A DNA stretch of 64,000 bases from Ananas comosus (GCF_001540865.1 NC_033636.1:5995381-6059380), one strand, 5' to 3'; shown: positions 46,267-59,540, counted from the stretch's first letter. Notes: generated by a model from the letters alone, not told the origin. A program made the numbers and translations.

Positions 46267-47511
46267 TCATTCACTGGACAATTGCTCAGATCTAAGAAGC
46301 CGTTCGACTTCGTCATTTGCCTCGGCTTGTATACGCCATCGCTGAAAAGAGAAAAACGAAGTAAAAGGGAGATTGGTGAGACTACTAGGCATGAGCTTTA
46401 AATTCAAATCTATGAGACACTTGCCTCTTCAAGATTTTCAATCTCCATTATCTGTTGTATCTGTTCTGAAATTCTTTCCTGCAATTGAACAGTTATTCTT
46501 AAGTGAAAGTTCCAGTTACCATTAAAAGACAGGAAAAAAAAACAGTTGTAACTTCTATGAGTTTGACCAAGATGGATAAAAAGCTCTCTCACCGCACTGC
46601 TCGCTGCCTCGGCAGCAAGAACATCCGAGTCCATTTCTACTTCAATTTCTATCATCGAAGAAATCTGGAAAAAGGATTCAGCATTTTCAAATATAAAGAA
46701 GAACGGAAAGAGAGATTCGTTGTCAAATTGTTGCGGATTAAAACACTTGAAGACCTACTTTTGCGTAGCTCTCAATTAGCTCAATCCTAGCCAAGAGGGC
46801 ATTTTCCAAGCTTTCACGCGCCATTTTGACTCTACCTCGTCGAGCGCTAGAAATCAAGCAGGTTATCATATTGAGATTAGAAGGAAAAAAAAAAAGAAAA
46901 AAGGATGAGAAACTTTTTTTTTTATATACTAAACTATAGCGTTATTTTTTAATTGGAAAGTGTCACACAAAAAAGCGATTGACATTGAAGATGAAATGTT
47001 ACCGGTATGACACTTCTCCGACAGCTAATATTTTGTTCTCCAGCTGGCACATCCGAGCCAACATCCAAACCTTTAGGAGAGTCACAATAGTAAGGTCTTC
47101 TTTTCAAATTGACAAATCAATTCAGCGATGAAGTGGTAGTTGAATTACTTATAAAGTGCAAAGAAAAATATAAACCTCCTTTTCAGCTGCTTGTTTTAGG
47201 TCCTTGATGCGAGTCTGCAGCAGGTCATATTGCGATAAAAGCTGCTGCTTGAGAGCAACAACATCCACTGCCTTTTGAGGCAACTGAAAAAAGGAAAATA
47301 GAATGTGCAAGTCAACTAATCTCCCACCAGATCTGATATGCAACTAAAATCTTCTGTCAGCGGGTCTCTTTTCGGCCTGTTGTAAATGATTTGAGGTGCT
47401 TTCGTTTTGAATATCACATTTTGTATTCAACAGGTTAAGCTTCTCCACTTCTATAACTCTACAAGGGATTATACTATTGTAATTTTATCTCCTGACTTCT
47501 TGCAAGCAAGG

Positions 47512-47552
<41 letters not shown>

Positions 47553-50500
47553 CACCAAGTGAAGGTAAGTCAAATTTGTAAGCAAGGGGTAGAAAAAAAG
47601 AAGCACCAAGATTAGTAATATAGGTGAGTAACCAAAAGAGCTATGTGATGCAAGTAAAAGAGTTTAAATAGAAATTGGAGGAAAAAATTACCTTACAGAA
47701 CTCTGGAAGAATCACTTGGTTTAAAGCCGTTCCAAGAGCAGCTGATGCGACAAGAGTTACCGAAATGAGTCTAGGAAGGCTGGGATCGATGAATGCAGAT
47801 GCAGCATCACCAGACGCCAATAAAGCAATAGAAGGAAACAAAAAATATGGGCTTGTTAAAAATGAGCCATTATTCTCAACAGGAGCTCTTAGCAGTTGAG
47901 AAATCTGTCCATTAGTGTGGTTTGTGAGACTCATAGGTTCCCCTGGTCTAAAACCAGGAGACTTTGCGCTTAGTTTTAATGGACCCATTTGACGATAAAC
48001 ATTTGATGGAGCTGCTAAAGAAATGGTCACTCGTTCTCCCTCTTGAGCTGGGAGTTCTACTGTCTTAGTACCAAATCTGTGCGTACGAGCTGTTCCTGTA
48101 GGAGTACGGACCTGCAACAGAGTAAAGATAAGTTTGGGAATTCGACATACATTTTATTTAACAAATCAAGTTCTCCAAAGGAGAAATGCGCTCATAGCCT
48201 ACTAATTTTACTTCAGTTCTTTATTCAGAATTTTGCATGCTTTCTACATTCAGAGTGATCATGTATTTACCTGTTAGAGGATTTAATAGTATTTCTAACA
48301 ACAGTTAGACATGCGTCAAATTCTTGGGACGGCCCCCTTTATATTGCATGGCGAAATTTTTTGGAGTGAAATTAAATGGAGATTTTCTGAAGTGTAAGAC
48401 TTGATACGTCAGTCCTTTAATTAGAGGGACGTTAGTCGATTAATTAGAGTTGACATCTTTACTAGTGCAGCAGTAGGTTATAAAGTAGGTCAACTTGTTC
48501 ACTGAACTTTTGTAACACTAACTGTGTATGTTAGACTAAATGTTTCTGGAAAGCTCTTAAAAAATGGAGATGAGTTTGAAGAAAAATAAGTTTCCTACAT
48601 GAAATCAAGTTCAACAACATGACAACTAATCACTCTTATCCATAAAGAAAAATAAGAAGTTTTATAACTCCCAAGTCTCTATAACAATCAATTTCTTGTT
48701 TGAAGCAATTACATTCAAGCCTATACATGGCTACTCGAGTATACTTGAATACCTAGCTCAAATTGTAAGGAAGAAGGTTGGCTTTGTACAGTATGGAAAG
48801 CTCCTAGAGACTGAGATTCTATATGCAACTCATAAATTGATACAAGAAGTGCATTTCACGGTAAGTAGGTCTAAGGAACACTCCTGAAAAGTATATAAAT
48901 GATCTTTATCATTGACCCGCTTAATCTCATGTAACAATTGTTAAATTATTTGTCATTATTTTAGATTAAAGATTTTCTTGATCTCCAGCCAACCGATGCA
49001 ACACATCCACTCACACTCTCCTCTTCCTCGAAACCTTGAACACAACGGCAACACCCAATACACCTACAACCATGTGCACACGCGTGCACGTGTGGACGCC
49101 CACACACATGCAGAAAGAGAGAGAGAGAGAGAGAGAGATCGCGAGAGAGAGAAAGAGAGAATTACTATAGATCAGAAGTTCAATCTACTTAGTCTAAAAT
49201 AAACTCCGGCACCTTAGTATAAGGCTTTTACATTGTTGACTGTTAAATAGCAATAGACTAGTACTGTAGAGGACTATTCACCTAATTTCAACATCATGCC
49301 TGCTTTATCTATTCACTTGGTATCCAAATTTAGCAAAATATATCACTCCGTAAGTATTTCTAACTTCTTGTTTATGATCTTAGGCATTGGTATGAATATG
49401 ATTCTGCTTTATGTACATACCAAAAAGTTCTAACAAGAGGGGCTTTCGGAGGTTTCCACTTTTAACTTTAGTGGCTCATATTACATGGGTTGACATGTTT
49501 TTGTAATCACCAGCTACAAGCTCTAGAGGCTAATAGCTATGGTGATACCTGGTGCAGCACTCTGTCCTGGATTCGAAACACAAGACTTGCAGTTTAATTC
49601 ATAAAAGATTAATCTCTTGTGCTGGGTGGGTTTTGTGTTTAGGAAAGGCACAATAATAATAATAATAACAACAACAATAATAATAATAATAATAATAATG
49701 AATTGTTGTTCCCACTGTTGAATTAAGTATAACCATTTAGATCAGTTTGTGCATAAAATATGAGGGTATCTATTATCTATAGTTGATTGATGACAACAAT
49801 TTCATGAAAATAGATGTCTATTCAAGACATTTTTTTTTGTGTAAAGAAGAAGATTGTTGCAACTTCCAACATGCATATTGCAATAAGTTTGAACAAACAA
49901 TCAAGAAAATAATTGTCAAGAGAAAAAATATACCACAATTGAGTGAAGAGCAGCGGGAATGGCATTTTTCGTTATTTGTAGAAAGCCCAAAGCCTTTTCC
50001 CAAGCTGAAGTTTCCGTGCTGCGTTCGGCAGGAGCAGATCCTTAGAAAAGTGAATATCACAGCATCAACGCCATATTTAGTATCTTGTACATTTACACAT
50101 ATACGCATTATAATCATGGAATGTATTATAAAACACAAAGAAGAAGTTTAAATTGACTAGCAAACAAATAGGAATACAACAAGAATAAAAGATGAGAAGG
50201 TTATCCGACATTCATTGTAAACATGTACAAGATAGAAGCAAGGGCTGATGCTTGCTGATAGTCATTAAGAAGAATAAAGAGCATGTGATACTGATCTATT
50301 GAGTGGTTGAAAAACCGTATAAGGGAATTAGATTGGAATAATGAACACTAGTGCGGACTATATTTGTTAATACATCCTTCTCAAGTTATATGCTCAATTA
50401 GATAAGGCCCATTTCTCCAAAACACATGTATGTCATACAGGAAAATCATTGTAAAACTCAGATAGTTCACTAGCGTTAATAATTTAATAGGCCTCGGCCA

Positions 50501-51815
50501 TTTTACTACCATTACTAATGTCCTAGTCCTTATATTTCTATGCACTTTCTCCTTCATCATTCACTATGAACCTCCATGATAAAATACCCTATTTCAGCCA
50601 TGAGATCTTCGTTGGGTGCATTCAGACATGTCTCGATCTCCTCCTAGTTACTACAAAACCATGTGGAATTTGAGAGACAAGATAGTCCATCATACTGATG
50701 TTGCGGCCCCGGGATTCACTTCCTTTGTCAGATCAACATTGGCAGTTTGGATGCACAATTAGGCGACCCCGCATGATAGTACTTCTAAGAGGCAGATATA
50801 ATAGACGTTCCAACCAGCAGACCAAATAATAACTTTTAATAGACATTAACAACTTCTCCACAATAATGAAGTCCATGTTACTAGTCCTTAACAGACCTAT
50901 CCACATTCTTCATAATATAATGTGGAGTATTAGACACTCAAAAGCCAAATGCAGTGTACAATCAGCACAAGTATAAACTACTTGAAAAGTCATATACCCC
51001 ATAATGAAAAAAAGAGGACAGAAAAAAATGGAACGCACAAACCCCCAACCCAACCTATTTGCAGAGCCATGGTGGCGTTCAACATTGTTGGTATAAACAT
51101 GATTGGAGGGAAATGCAATTGTTGTTTAGTTAACATTAATCAACTTATGCCTGATTGTTTTATATGACCACATGAAACTCTGAAGTCAGCAAGTTTGTTC
51201 AGCAAGACAGAGTCAAGAAAGAGAAATTGGGAGCTCATGAATACTATAAATTTTTCCATGAGTTCAATGACTAACCCCTAAATGAGTGTAGTCTGTACAC
51301 AGATTTTTACAGGGTGCATACATAAAAGATCTTTTTGTAAGATATATTTGTCAAAGTCTTTCATAAAATGGGTAATAGTGCAATCCAATGTTATTGAGAA
51401 CAATTCAATTGCTTATTTCTTGTATCAACATAATAAGAGTTCCAAATAGAGAAAATATCATATAAGAAACCCATGCAAGCCGTTCGGCGCTCCTCTTACA
51501 CCTTGTGTTGCAATTTAATCAAGTTAAAAGACATTAGAAAAAAATTGCTGATGTAGCAACAGAGCTTTTGCCCTGCAACTTAGGAACATAATAGCAGTTA
51601 CATGCATAATTGTGGAGTACTAGTCTGAAAAGAAAATAGGATATCTGTTAAATTTAGGAAGATGAAAGATACTATATGCATTATAAGAAAGAAAAGTACA
51701 AGGACATTCAATGAATAAATGAATGTGCAACTGACCTGATTTCTTCTGAACTAATACTAACGATGTTTCCAGATACAAGTTCATACTGGTAACGGCACTT
51801 TGAACAAGAAGCAAC
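46267..51815 (-). CDS. Conserved plant membrane/coiled-coil protein, 3' exons
   Basis: Exons on the minus strand: 51736-51815, 49934-50040, 47692-48111, 47176-47283, 47003-47070, 46759-46846, 46593-46664, 46425-46478, 46267-46341 (TGA 46267-46269), about 355 residues. The first exon shown has a CxxC pair ('VASCSKCRYQYELVSGNIVS'). Next come a conserved 'RTPTGTARTHRF' block, then two hydrophobic, probably membrane segments ('FLFPSIALLAS', 'LISVTLVASAALGTAL'). A helical, coiled-coil-like tail follows ('LLSQYDLLQTRIKDLKQAAE', 'ISSMIEIEVEMDSDVLAAEA'). It resembles a family of uncharacterised plant proteins; function unknown to me. Phases match from 50040 down to the stop. The 51736 to 50040 join is out of phase by one base, so an exon may be missing or an indel present. 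The intron after 46425 uses a GC donor. The N-terminal exons were not found in the window. Confidence 0.85.
47519..47552. repeat. Poly(A) run in intron
   Basis: About 34 A with no interruption, in the intron between exons 47692-48111 and 47176-47283. Confidence 0.95.
49109..49160. repeat. (GA)n microsatellite in intron
   Basis: Imperfect GA repeats with GC interruptions. Confidence 0.85.
49651..49700. repeat. (AAT)n microsatellite in intron
   Basis: About 16 AAT/AAC units. Confidence 0.9.
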
Positions 51816-52251
51816 CTAAAGAAAATACACAAAAGTATCTTTAAGCGGTTGTAAAAGCCACAAAAATATGGTATCTGGCAACTACAGGAGAATAAGTCTT
51901 TTACAAAAAGAAGAATTGTATATCATATAATAAATTCTCAAGTAAAAAAAAGAAAATAGAAGTCTCTTCGCTCACCAGCCAATATCAGAGACTTTCTTTG
52001 AATGGGAATTTGAAAAAAAGTAAAAGAAAAGAAAAGAAAAGAAAAAAAAATGATAGCTTCAAAAAAGAAAATATTACATATATGACTAGTGATTTAACTT
52101 GAGTTTGTCTGTGCCTATGCAAAGGTGATAACATTATTATGAGTTAAATGTGCTTTTCATTTTCCTGATTGTATTGGATTCGTGATTCTTGTTATGTATA
52201 TCTCCGTAGCGATCCACTTTCAAAACTCTTATATTGGTGCTTATAACACAT

Positions 52252-53192
52252 TGCTTGCTTTAGATGTCAAAAGACAAAATGTCCCACAGCTCTTTGGCGA
52301 GTATAGATAGATGACAATGCTGTTAAAGATATGGCCTCTTTGTTTTTTTATTGGTTTGGTCCATGCACCGGGTCTATGGAATAATAGATGGGATCTCAAG
52401 AGTATTCTCATTGGTGGATTCAAAATAAGTTGGACATTATATTATAGTCGGTTCCTATATATTATCCTAATTCTAGTTTGACTAGGAATAGGATAAAGGT
52501 TGATCTATATATACATGTCGACTTGAATGGGATGGTTGTGTGGAGGTCAATTAATTAGCATCAGGTGCATGGCTAATTAATCAAGGCTGTTGGCCCGACC
52601 TTGAGGATGTACGGCAACAGCAACGGGGGGGGGGGAGGGTGTGCGGAGGCGCATGAAGGCTTAATTAATTAGTATAAGGCGAGGCTAATTAATTAAGGTG
52701 CCCCAAGTGCACGTCCGTACGGCAAGAGAAGGTGCCGCGGCCTCGCATGCGACGTCTGGATTGGAGTCAGTGGCGGAGCGGAGATTCTCGACCAATTGCC
52801 TGAGCGGTTCGGATTCTTTGAAGCAACGGCAAAAACGATTTTGGTCAGAGTTTTCTATACTTCTCTAATTTGGTCTTCTCGACTTTACGAAAAGCTTCTT
52901 TTTCCGGTATTTTCTTGGAGTTGTCTTTGGAATAAGAGAAAGGTAGGATTCACCATAAGGCTCTTGATTTTTTTTTTTTGGAGAAGACATAAGGGGTAAG
53001 CTTGTACTTCTATTTCTTCACATAGTGGAATACATCTCTCTCGCTCTCCCGTGGACGTAGGCAATTGCCGAACCACGTAAATCTCGGTTTCTTCTTTCTG
53101 CATTTATTTTTTTTACCATTTGGTTGACTTTTTCTATTCTTCGTGCATCTTTGTTGGTAGCGCATGAGGGACGATCCATCCGGTTCCCAACA
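52252..53192 (+). mobile_element. Copia-type LTR remnant
   Basis: The right end resembles plant copia LTR 3' ends: 'GTGGAATACATCTCTCTCGC', 'GACGTAGGCAATTGCCG', 'CCACGTAAATCTCGGTTTC', ending CGGTTCCCAACA near 53192. The left edge (around 52252-52280, 'ATGTCCCACAGCTCTTTGGC') is a guess from the usual 'TGTCCCACA' LTR start. No internal region follows. A (G)9 run lies at 52626. Confidence 0.55.
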
Positions 53193-53622
53193 GGTGCCAT
53201 CACCCTCTCTTACTAGTCACAAAGAGAAGGGAGAGAAGCAATATGCAACAAAATGACCCAATAATCATGCCATTATATCAAGAGGTTATTAATTGGTTTC
53301 TGAAGCAAGTAACAAAGTTTTCTAATGCATATGCCATTTGTACATGTTGACATGGAATTATAATGGGTACATTAAGCTTAGCTCTACCTAGTACATACAT
53401 GTTCTCTCATAAACCATGAAAAGTTATTTTTGCATAAATTCTATTCTCGATGGAACAAAGCAAGATAGTCTAATTTGATAAATGAGATTGATCATCTAAG
53501 TTTCTAATGTCAAATCAATGCCCCTAATTAGAGTCAGGTGGAATAAAATGAGCTAATTTCGAAATGAACATCAAAGACAATTCTACCAACCTAAATTCAC
53601 AAGATTTTAAACAGGACTAAAG

Positions 53623-55602
53623 GCCTGTTTGGCCCAGCTTATGCTGTTGTTAAAAAGGCAACCCAACCAAAAAGGGTGTTTGGGAACCAAAAGCCCTTTG
53701 GGTTTCTACTGTAGCAGGCCGAATTTACTGTGTTAAAAGGCACAATAGCAGAATCTCCTGAGTCGGAGCTTTAGCATTTAGGAGGGCAAATTGCACAATT
53801 GAACGACTTAAAAATTTTCTCCAAGGACTAAAATACCCCCAAACAAAAGGCTAAATTGTAACGAGTCCCACGCTTTTTCTTTTTTCTTTTTCTTTTTCTA
53901 CTTACCCATTGCCCAACCCTATCTCCCCTATTAATAATTAATTATTAAATTTTTTATTTATATTTGGTAACAAATGAATAATACTATCAAATTTGTTTTT
54001 GTGTTTCAACACAGTTTATCTCTTTTCTTTTATTTCTTTCTTTTCTAAGTTTTGACTATAATTTTCAAGCTTATTTTCTTGATAAAATACATTTTAACTA
54101 CTTTTATTAAATTTTAACTAATTAGAATAATTTCAATAAAAAACTAGAAGCTGAGGGTGTCAATTCGAAGAAGAAAAGTTATAGGGGCCTTTCAAAATAG
54201 CCTATTTCAAACAGGTCATAGAATAGTTTAAATAATAACTTAATTAAACATTATCCAATAAGGAAAATTAATTTTCTATATAAAGTGATTTTTCCTTAAA
54301 TAAATGAGTATGATATTGAAGGGTAAAAATGAATTGGCACCTCCTAAACTATAGGACGTTTGGTTATCAGTCCCTATACTTCATATTTTGTGGTTGACAC
54401 AACTTTTGTTTTTTTTTATTTGAGTTATGAGTTATTTAAATTTTAAAAACTTAAATATATAATTCATTAGATTTTATGGGTTTAAATCACGCCAAAACAA
54501 GTGCTTATTTTATTTCTAATTAATAATCAATAACTAATACTGCTCGAATCTCGAATTACCATAGATTATTAAATAAGATGATTTTGTTTCTCTAGTACAA
54601 TTTTAAATTTGATTTCTTTTTATTTTACTTTAAGCATTTTAAATTGATTTCTGTAAAAAAAAATTGGCAACAATGTATAAAACTTACCACAACTATCATC
54701 CATTTGATCTCACTACCTAACCTTTAAAAATTTTAATTTTGTTGTCTAACCTTTTAATGTATTTGATTTTAGCCAGTCAGTGACTCTTTAATTTCAAAAT
54801 TTGAATGTGTTGTTTATCTTTACGGATTTAATTACATATTTTGTACAATTTATGTAACTATAAATTCATTAAAATAAGCAATGAGCATAAAATTTGTAAT
54901 CAATAACTAATACTGCTCGAATCTCGAATTACCATAAATTATTAAATAAGATGATTTTGTTTCTCTAGTACAATTTTAAATTTGATTTCTTTTTATTTTA
55001 CCTTAAGCATTTTAAATTGATTTCTGTAAAAAAAAATTGGCAACAATGTATAAAACTTACCACAACTATCATCCATTTGATCTGACTACCTAACCTTTAA
55101 AAATTTTAATTTTGTTGTCTAACCTTTTAATTTATTTGATTTTAGCCAGTCAGTGACTCTTTAATTTCGAAATTTGAATGTGTTGTTTATCTTTACGGAT
55201 TTAATTACATATTTTGTACAATTTATGTAACTATAAATTCATTAAAATAAGCAATGAGCATAAAATTTGTATCCGAAGAACCATCAAATCATTTAGACCA
55301 AACAGATTGAAAGGTTGGGTATTAAAATCCAAATTTTGAAGCGTTTGATAGTTGAATAAAAAATGGACTAAAGTTTAGGTAAGTTTTACACATTTTTACC
55401 AAAAAACTAAAAGAGTAAGTATTTTGGTAATTTTAGTATTTTACACAACAATTCAGCAAAATTTTTGCCAAACAGCTTTTTGTATTCTACAGTACTTCTG
55501 CTATAGATTAACCAAAGGCATTATAGTTTTTCTTTCTAGCACATAACTATATTCCGCAATACATTTTCAATAGCGCTATTCTCAACATATTGGCCAAACA
55601 GG
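53623..55602. mobile_element. Candidate hAT-like element
   Basis: Ends GCCTGTTTGGCC and GGCCAAACAGG(T), with imperfect 8-bp flanks GACTAAAG and TACGAAAG (6 of 8 equal). No coding sequence. Contains a 373-bp tandem duplication. Confidence 0.45.
54525..55270. repeat. Tandem duplication, 2 x 373 bp
   Basis: Both units start AATCAATAACTAATACTG (54525 and 54898) and end AGCATAAAATTTGT. I count about five single-base differences, so the duplication is young relative to its surroundings. Confidence 0.96.
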
Positions 55603-56029
55603 TACGAAAGATCCTTGGTAAATTTATGCTATATTGAGCTAGTTACATTTTAGAAGATATCAAAATCAAAGGTTCTCTTGATTTTCTCAAAAGATTGCGA
55701 CAAAAATGTGTGAGCATCAATTTGGAGCTTTTATGTTAATTTTAATAATGCTTATATCATTGTCACCTTATATGTACAAACAGACCATAAAGCATAAGCT
55801 TAAAAACAGCATTATATTATCTTCTTTTTTTTTTTGATAAAAGATAGACACCTTAGAAGCAACCATAGCTTCCTCATGACGCAGCAGTACAACACAGAGA
55901 GATAAATAAGAGATAGGTGAGAAAGCGAACTGAATGTGATTTAATGGTGGAAAAATCTGTATTTCTATCCATATTTAAAATATGGATATGATGTAGATAA
56001 TGATATTAAAAGGATGCTAAATTTGTACC

Positions 56030-56530
56030 TGTGTTACACTGATATGGATACAGGATACAAATATGACATGATAAGGATACGGGGATACCACAAATTCTGA
56101 AAATCTTCAGATACCATACGTAGGGGATACAATAATAAAAAAAATATTTTTAATGCATATATTTATATTATAAATGATAATAGACATTAAAAAAATTTTA
56201 GAATCTTTTGATAATTAGTTAATGTAAAGCAATAAACTAACTAACTTGTGTAAAGATATAAGCATAGTTAAATTTTATTCATCAAGTAACAAAATAAATC
56301 AAACCAATTGTGATCTTTAGTTTTTATCAGCCACGAAACTCATGTAATCCCATCGCAAAATAACTATTCCCCCTATCTCGCAAGTATCCTTAATGTTTCC
56401 ATCATGTATCCATCAAGTATCCGATAATTTCCCAAATTTCCAAAAATGTCGGATTCTCCTATAAAGTAATCTAACACATATCGGATGTGTATTGTGAGAA
56501 TATCGGTATCTGATACATATCCGATACGAT
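56030..56530. repeat. GATAC/GTATC-rich inverted repeat
   Basis: 'GATATGGATACAGGATACAA' and 'GATACGGGGATACC' at left face 'AAGTATCCTTAATG', 'CAAGTATCCGATAATT' and 'CATATCCGATACGATACG' at right, with an AT-rich centre. Probably a decayed DNA transposon; ends not resolved. Confidence 0.5.
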
Positions 56531-57383
56531 ACGACAAGCAAAATGAAGTATCTGTGCATCATAGTTTTGTACCTATTTTTGTCTAAATTGGAAATGAATA
56601 CGAGTTGGATTTAAGTCAAATCCATATAAGAACTAGATTTTGGAGAGATCCAAGCCAAGACAGAGTATAGCTACAGAAATATACAATAATGTTGGAGGAC
56701 ATTGGAGGGAAAACACAAATTTCTCTTTATTGCAAATATGGTGCCTTCTTTTGTTATTATTGGCTTGCAGATATGGTGCCATCTTTTGTTATTTTTTGGA
56801 CAGCACCTGCATTAGCATGCAATGGCAGCAAATTATAGTTGTAGCAACGTCTGCTACAATGCATGACTACAGCATCACATTGAAGGCGCCGTTGCAACGG
56901 CAATAACTTGTGGGGGTAGATCGGCTATATAATAAATTGAGGGGATATAGGATTTTACGGTTTCATTTTGTAGTTAAAAGATGATAAAGTATAGGTTCTA
57001 ACTCTTTTAAGGGTGAATCTGATAAATCTAATACATTTATGTCATTTATTAATTCGGTGATAAATATTGCATCAAATTTGCTATTAATCTATTTAATCTT
57101 GGACCATGGTTCATGTTGAACTCGTTAATTAATACTAAATTTGTGTGCATATATATATGGAGTTTTGAAACAACTTGCATGATCAAGTTTCAAATTTATA
57201 GGCCATAATTTTCTTTTTAGTAGTAAAGTACATCACTTTTTTTTTATGAGTAATATGCAAATTTATTTATTTTGATTTGATAATTATTGAAATTAAAATA
57301 GGTGGTAACTAAGCCTTTTGACATTTAACAACTTTGATACTATTATATTCTGTTTAAGTCAGTTTATATATATATATATATAG

Positions 57384-57486
57384 AGAGTTCGGCTACTATA
57401 CTCTTATGAGTACGATCGCCTTCGTACTCATAAGTCGTTTTCGATGATAGAGCTTCCGAATCGACGATCCATACCGTTAAACATTT
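57384..57486. mobile_element. Fold-back element, family A, left end only
   Basis: GTTCGGCTACTATACTCTTA followed by a hairpin-type 'ATGAGTACGATCGCCTTCGTACTCAT' segment, then 'TCGACGATCCATACCGTTAA'. Preceded by (TA)n. Broken at a T run near 57487. Confidence 0.8.
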
Positions 57487-58433
57487 TCTTTTTTTTTTTT
57501 GGACACAAAAATCTCTCTCTCTTTTGCGTTAACTCTTTGTACCGACAGCCTAGCCGGTACACCGCGGCTAGGCGTATTAATCAAACCCCTGACACGGGTA
57601 TTTTGAAAACAGGTAAACTAACAGCCAAACATTGTGAGAAATTCAGAGAACGTTCGTCGTTATTTCTGTATTTCATTCGAAATTATGTTAATCAGAACAT
57701 ATGAGAAGAGTAAAACTGTGAAGTTACAAAAAAAAAAAATGAGAGAAAAAGAAAAAGAGAAAAAAAAACAGGAGAGTAAAAAGGACAACAAATAAAGCAT
57801 CTCTGTTAAACCACACTATACTAAATAAGGTAACAAGGTTAGATTTTTAAAAGGAAGACTTAGAGTTGTACGATAACCTGCTGTCTAAATATTTTTTAGG
57901 TTATTCTTTCTTACTCTCTGAGCAGAGCGTTGTTTATACCTACAATGGTGCTCCTTCTATCATTGTACTTTTTTTTTTTTTTCTCTTTACCATTCGGATG
58001 TTGGTTCTTCCCAACATTAGGCATGTTGGGGAACAGGTTACCACAACTTCCACTTTGTTCTCTAAACTCTTTAAAAGACATATAATAAGTAGATTTAGGT
58101 AAGAGAATATATCTCTCTCCTTTTCGAAATGTACCTTCATGTCCTAATATAGTACAATATGTTTCTTTATTTATTATGATAGGATTATTCTTTCATTATA
58201 TGTATCATTATATATATATAATATATACCATTGTATATATTATATATATACCATACATTATATATACCATTGTCTTCCAAATCATTGGAGAAAACCAAAA
58301 TCATTTATTTTCTTTTGCACTATTCTATTCACTTCTTTTTTAACCATAATCTAATCTTATCAACATCCTAATTAATGCTGCGTTTCACCCAGTATCTAGA
58401 TCGTGTTAAGTTTTTTTTCCTTTTAGATATATA

Positions 58434-58664
58434 TACTCAGGCCGATAGTACGATATTTATCATGTTTTACAAACCATGATATTTCAAAATATGGCAATCT
58501 AGATAGTAAAATTAGTAAAAGTATACAATCTAGTATGATAAGTTGATTAGTGGGTGAGTCGTGATCCCCTGGTGATATTAGGATTGGCGTGTAGAGAAGT
58601 AGGTTCTTAACTTTTGGATTATCGTGGTTACTGAATCGTAATAATTATCATACTGTCGGATCAA
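58434..58664. mobile_element. Fold-back element, family C copy 1
   Basis: Left 'CAGGCCGATAGTACGATA' and right 'TATCATACTGTCGGATC' are inverted matches. The left subterminal hairpin is 'AATATCATG' type around 58455-58485. (TA)n flanks. Confidence 0.6.
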
Positions 58665-58775
58665 TATATATATATATATATATATCTTAATCCAATGATA
58701 TGATAGATATCATGCCCTCGAGGGCATGATATCTATCATATCATTGGATTAAGATATATATATATATATATATAT
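58664..58775. repeat. Perfect 112-bp palindrome
   Basis: The centre of symmetry lies between 58719 and 58720 in CCCTCGAGGG. Both arms read outward through 'GGCATGATATCTATCATATC', 'ATTGGATTAAGATATA' and into (TA)n with no mismatch found by eye. The right arm is followed at once by another copy of the left arm, the start of the next element. Confidence 0.95.
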
Positions 58776-59320
58776 CTTAATCCAATGATATGATAGATAT
58801 CATGCCCTCGAGGGCATGATATCACAACAAAAGCTAGAATCCCGTAAGTTTAGTTGCTAGCTGTGGCAATTTATACTAGATCCCATATACTTCAAGAATC
58901 CTTATTTTAAAATCAAAAAAAGTTATAGCAAATGAATCATTTATTTAATACAGTTTTACCTGCCATCCTTAACTTATGAGAAATTTTAAACTCGTATCCT
59001 GAAAATTTAAGTTCTAGTTCTTACAATTGGAATTAGATATATCAAATTTCTTAAAAGATAGTTTTAAACTTCTTTAAATCTAAGAAGATGTGGCAATTTG
59101 AGGTTTGAGCAGTATTATCGGTAACTTTAAACTGTTAAAACTTTATAAAACTAGTATTTCATTTGATACAGCTTTTTTATATTTTAAAATAAAGATTTTT
59201 GAAATTTATGGGATCTAGTTAAAATTGCCACACCTAGTAACTAAACTTGCGGGCTTCTAGCTTTTGTTGTGATATCATGCCCTCGAGGGCATGATATCTA
59301 TCATATCATCGGCCTGAGAT
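58775..59320. mobile_element. Fold-back element, family C copy 2
   Basis: Both ends carry the GATATCATGCCCTCGAGGGC hairpin followed by 'ACAACAAAAGCTAGAA' and 'GTTGCTAG-TGTGGCAATTT'. The arms are complementary for well over 100 bases. Non-coding. Confidence 0.88.
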
Positions 59321-59323
59321 ATA

Positions 59324-59520
59324 TGTTCATAGTGGGTTCACTATGAACACACAAAAATCGGTAACCTAGATGAAAAAATAATGATTCTCAGGAACCTAGT
59401 TTGTGATAAGGTGGATGGTGGTGGATGGTGGTAGTAGAGTTGGAGTGTAGAGAGGTAGGTTCCCGATTTTTGTGTGTTCATAGTAAACCCACTATGAAAA
59501 TGTTCATAAGATCGGGATGA
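59324..59520. mobile_element. Small fold-back element in the family C cluster
   Basis: 'GTTCATAGTGGGTTCACTAT' at left and 'ATAGTAAACCCACTATGAA' at right, with 'AACACACAAAAATCGG' matched by 'CCGATTTTTGTGTGTT'. The centre has (GGTGGAT)n-like repeats. Confidence 0.8.
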
Positions 59521-59540
59521 GATATATATATATATATATA

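Noticed and set aside
49818..50138. 106-codon minus-strand frame over an exon of the CxxC gene
   Set aside because: Wrong frame: the neighbouring exons fit the frame containing 'WEKALGFLQITKNAIPAALH', whose end joins in phase to 'VRTPTGTARTHRF'.
52785..52830. tRNA-like string 'TTGCCTGAGCGGTTCG'
   Set aside because: No matching acceptor and anticodon arms; it belongs to the LTR remnant.
53018..53203. 61-codon minus-strand frame with plausible composition
   Set aside because: Lies over the 3' end of a copia-type LTR, in the antisense direction, with no splice partner.
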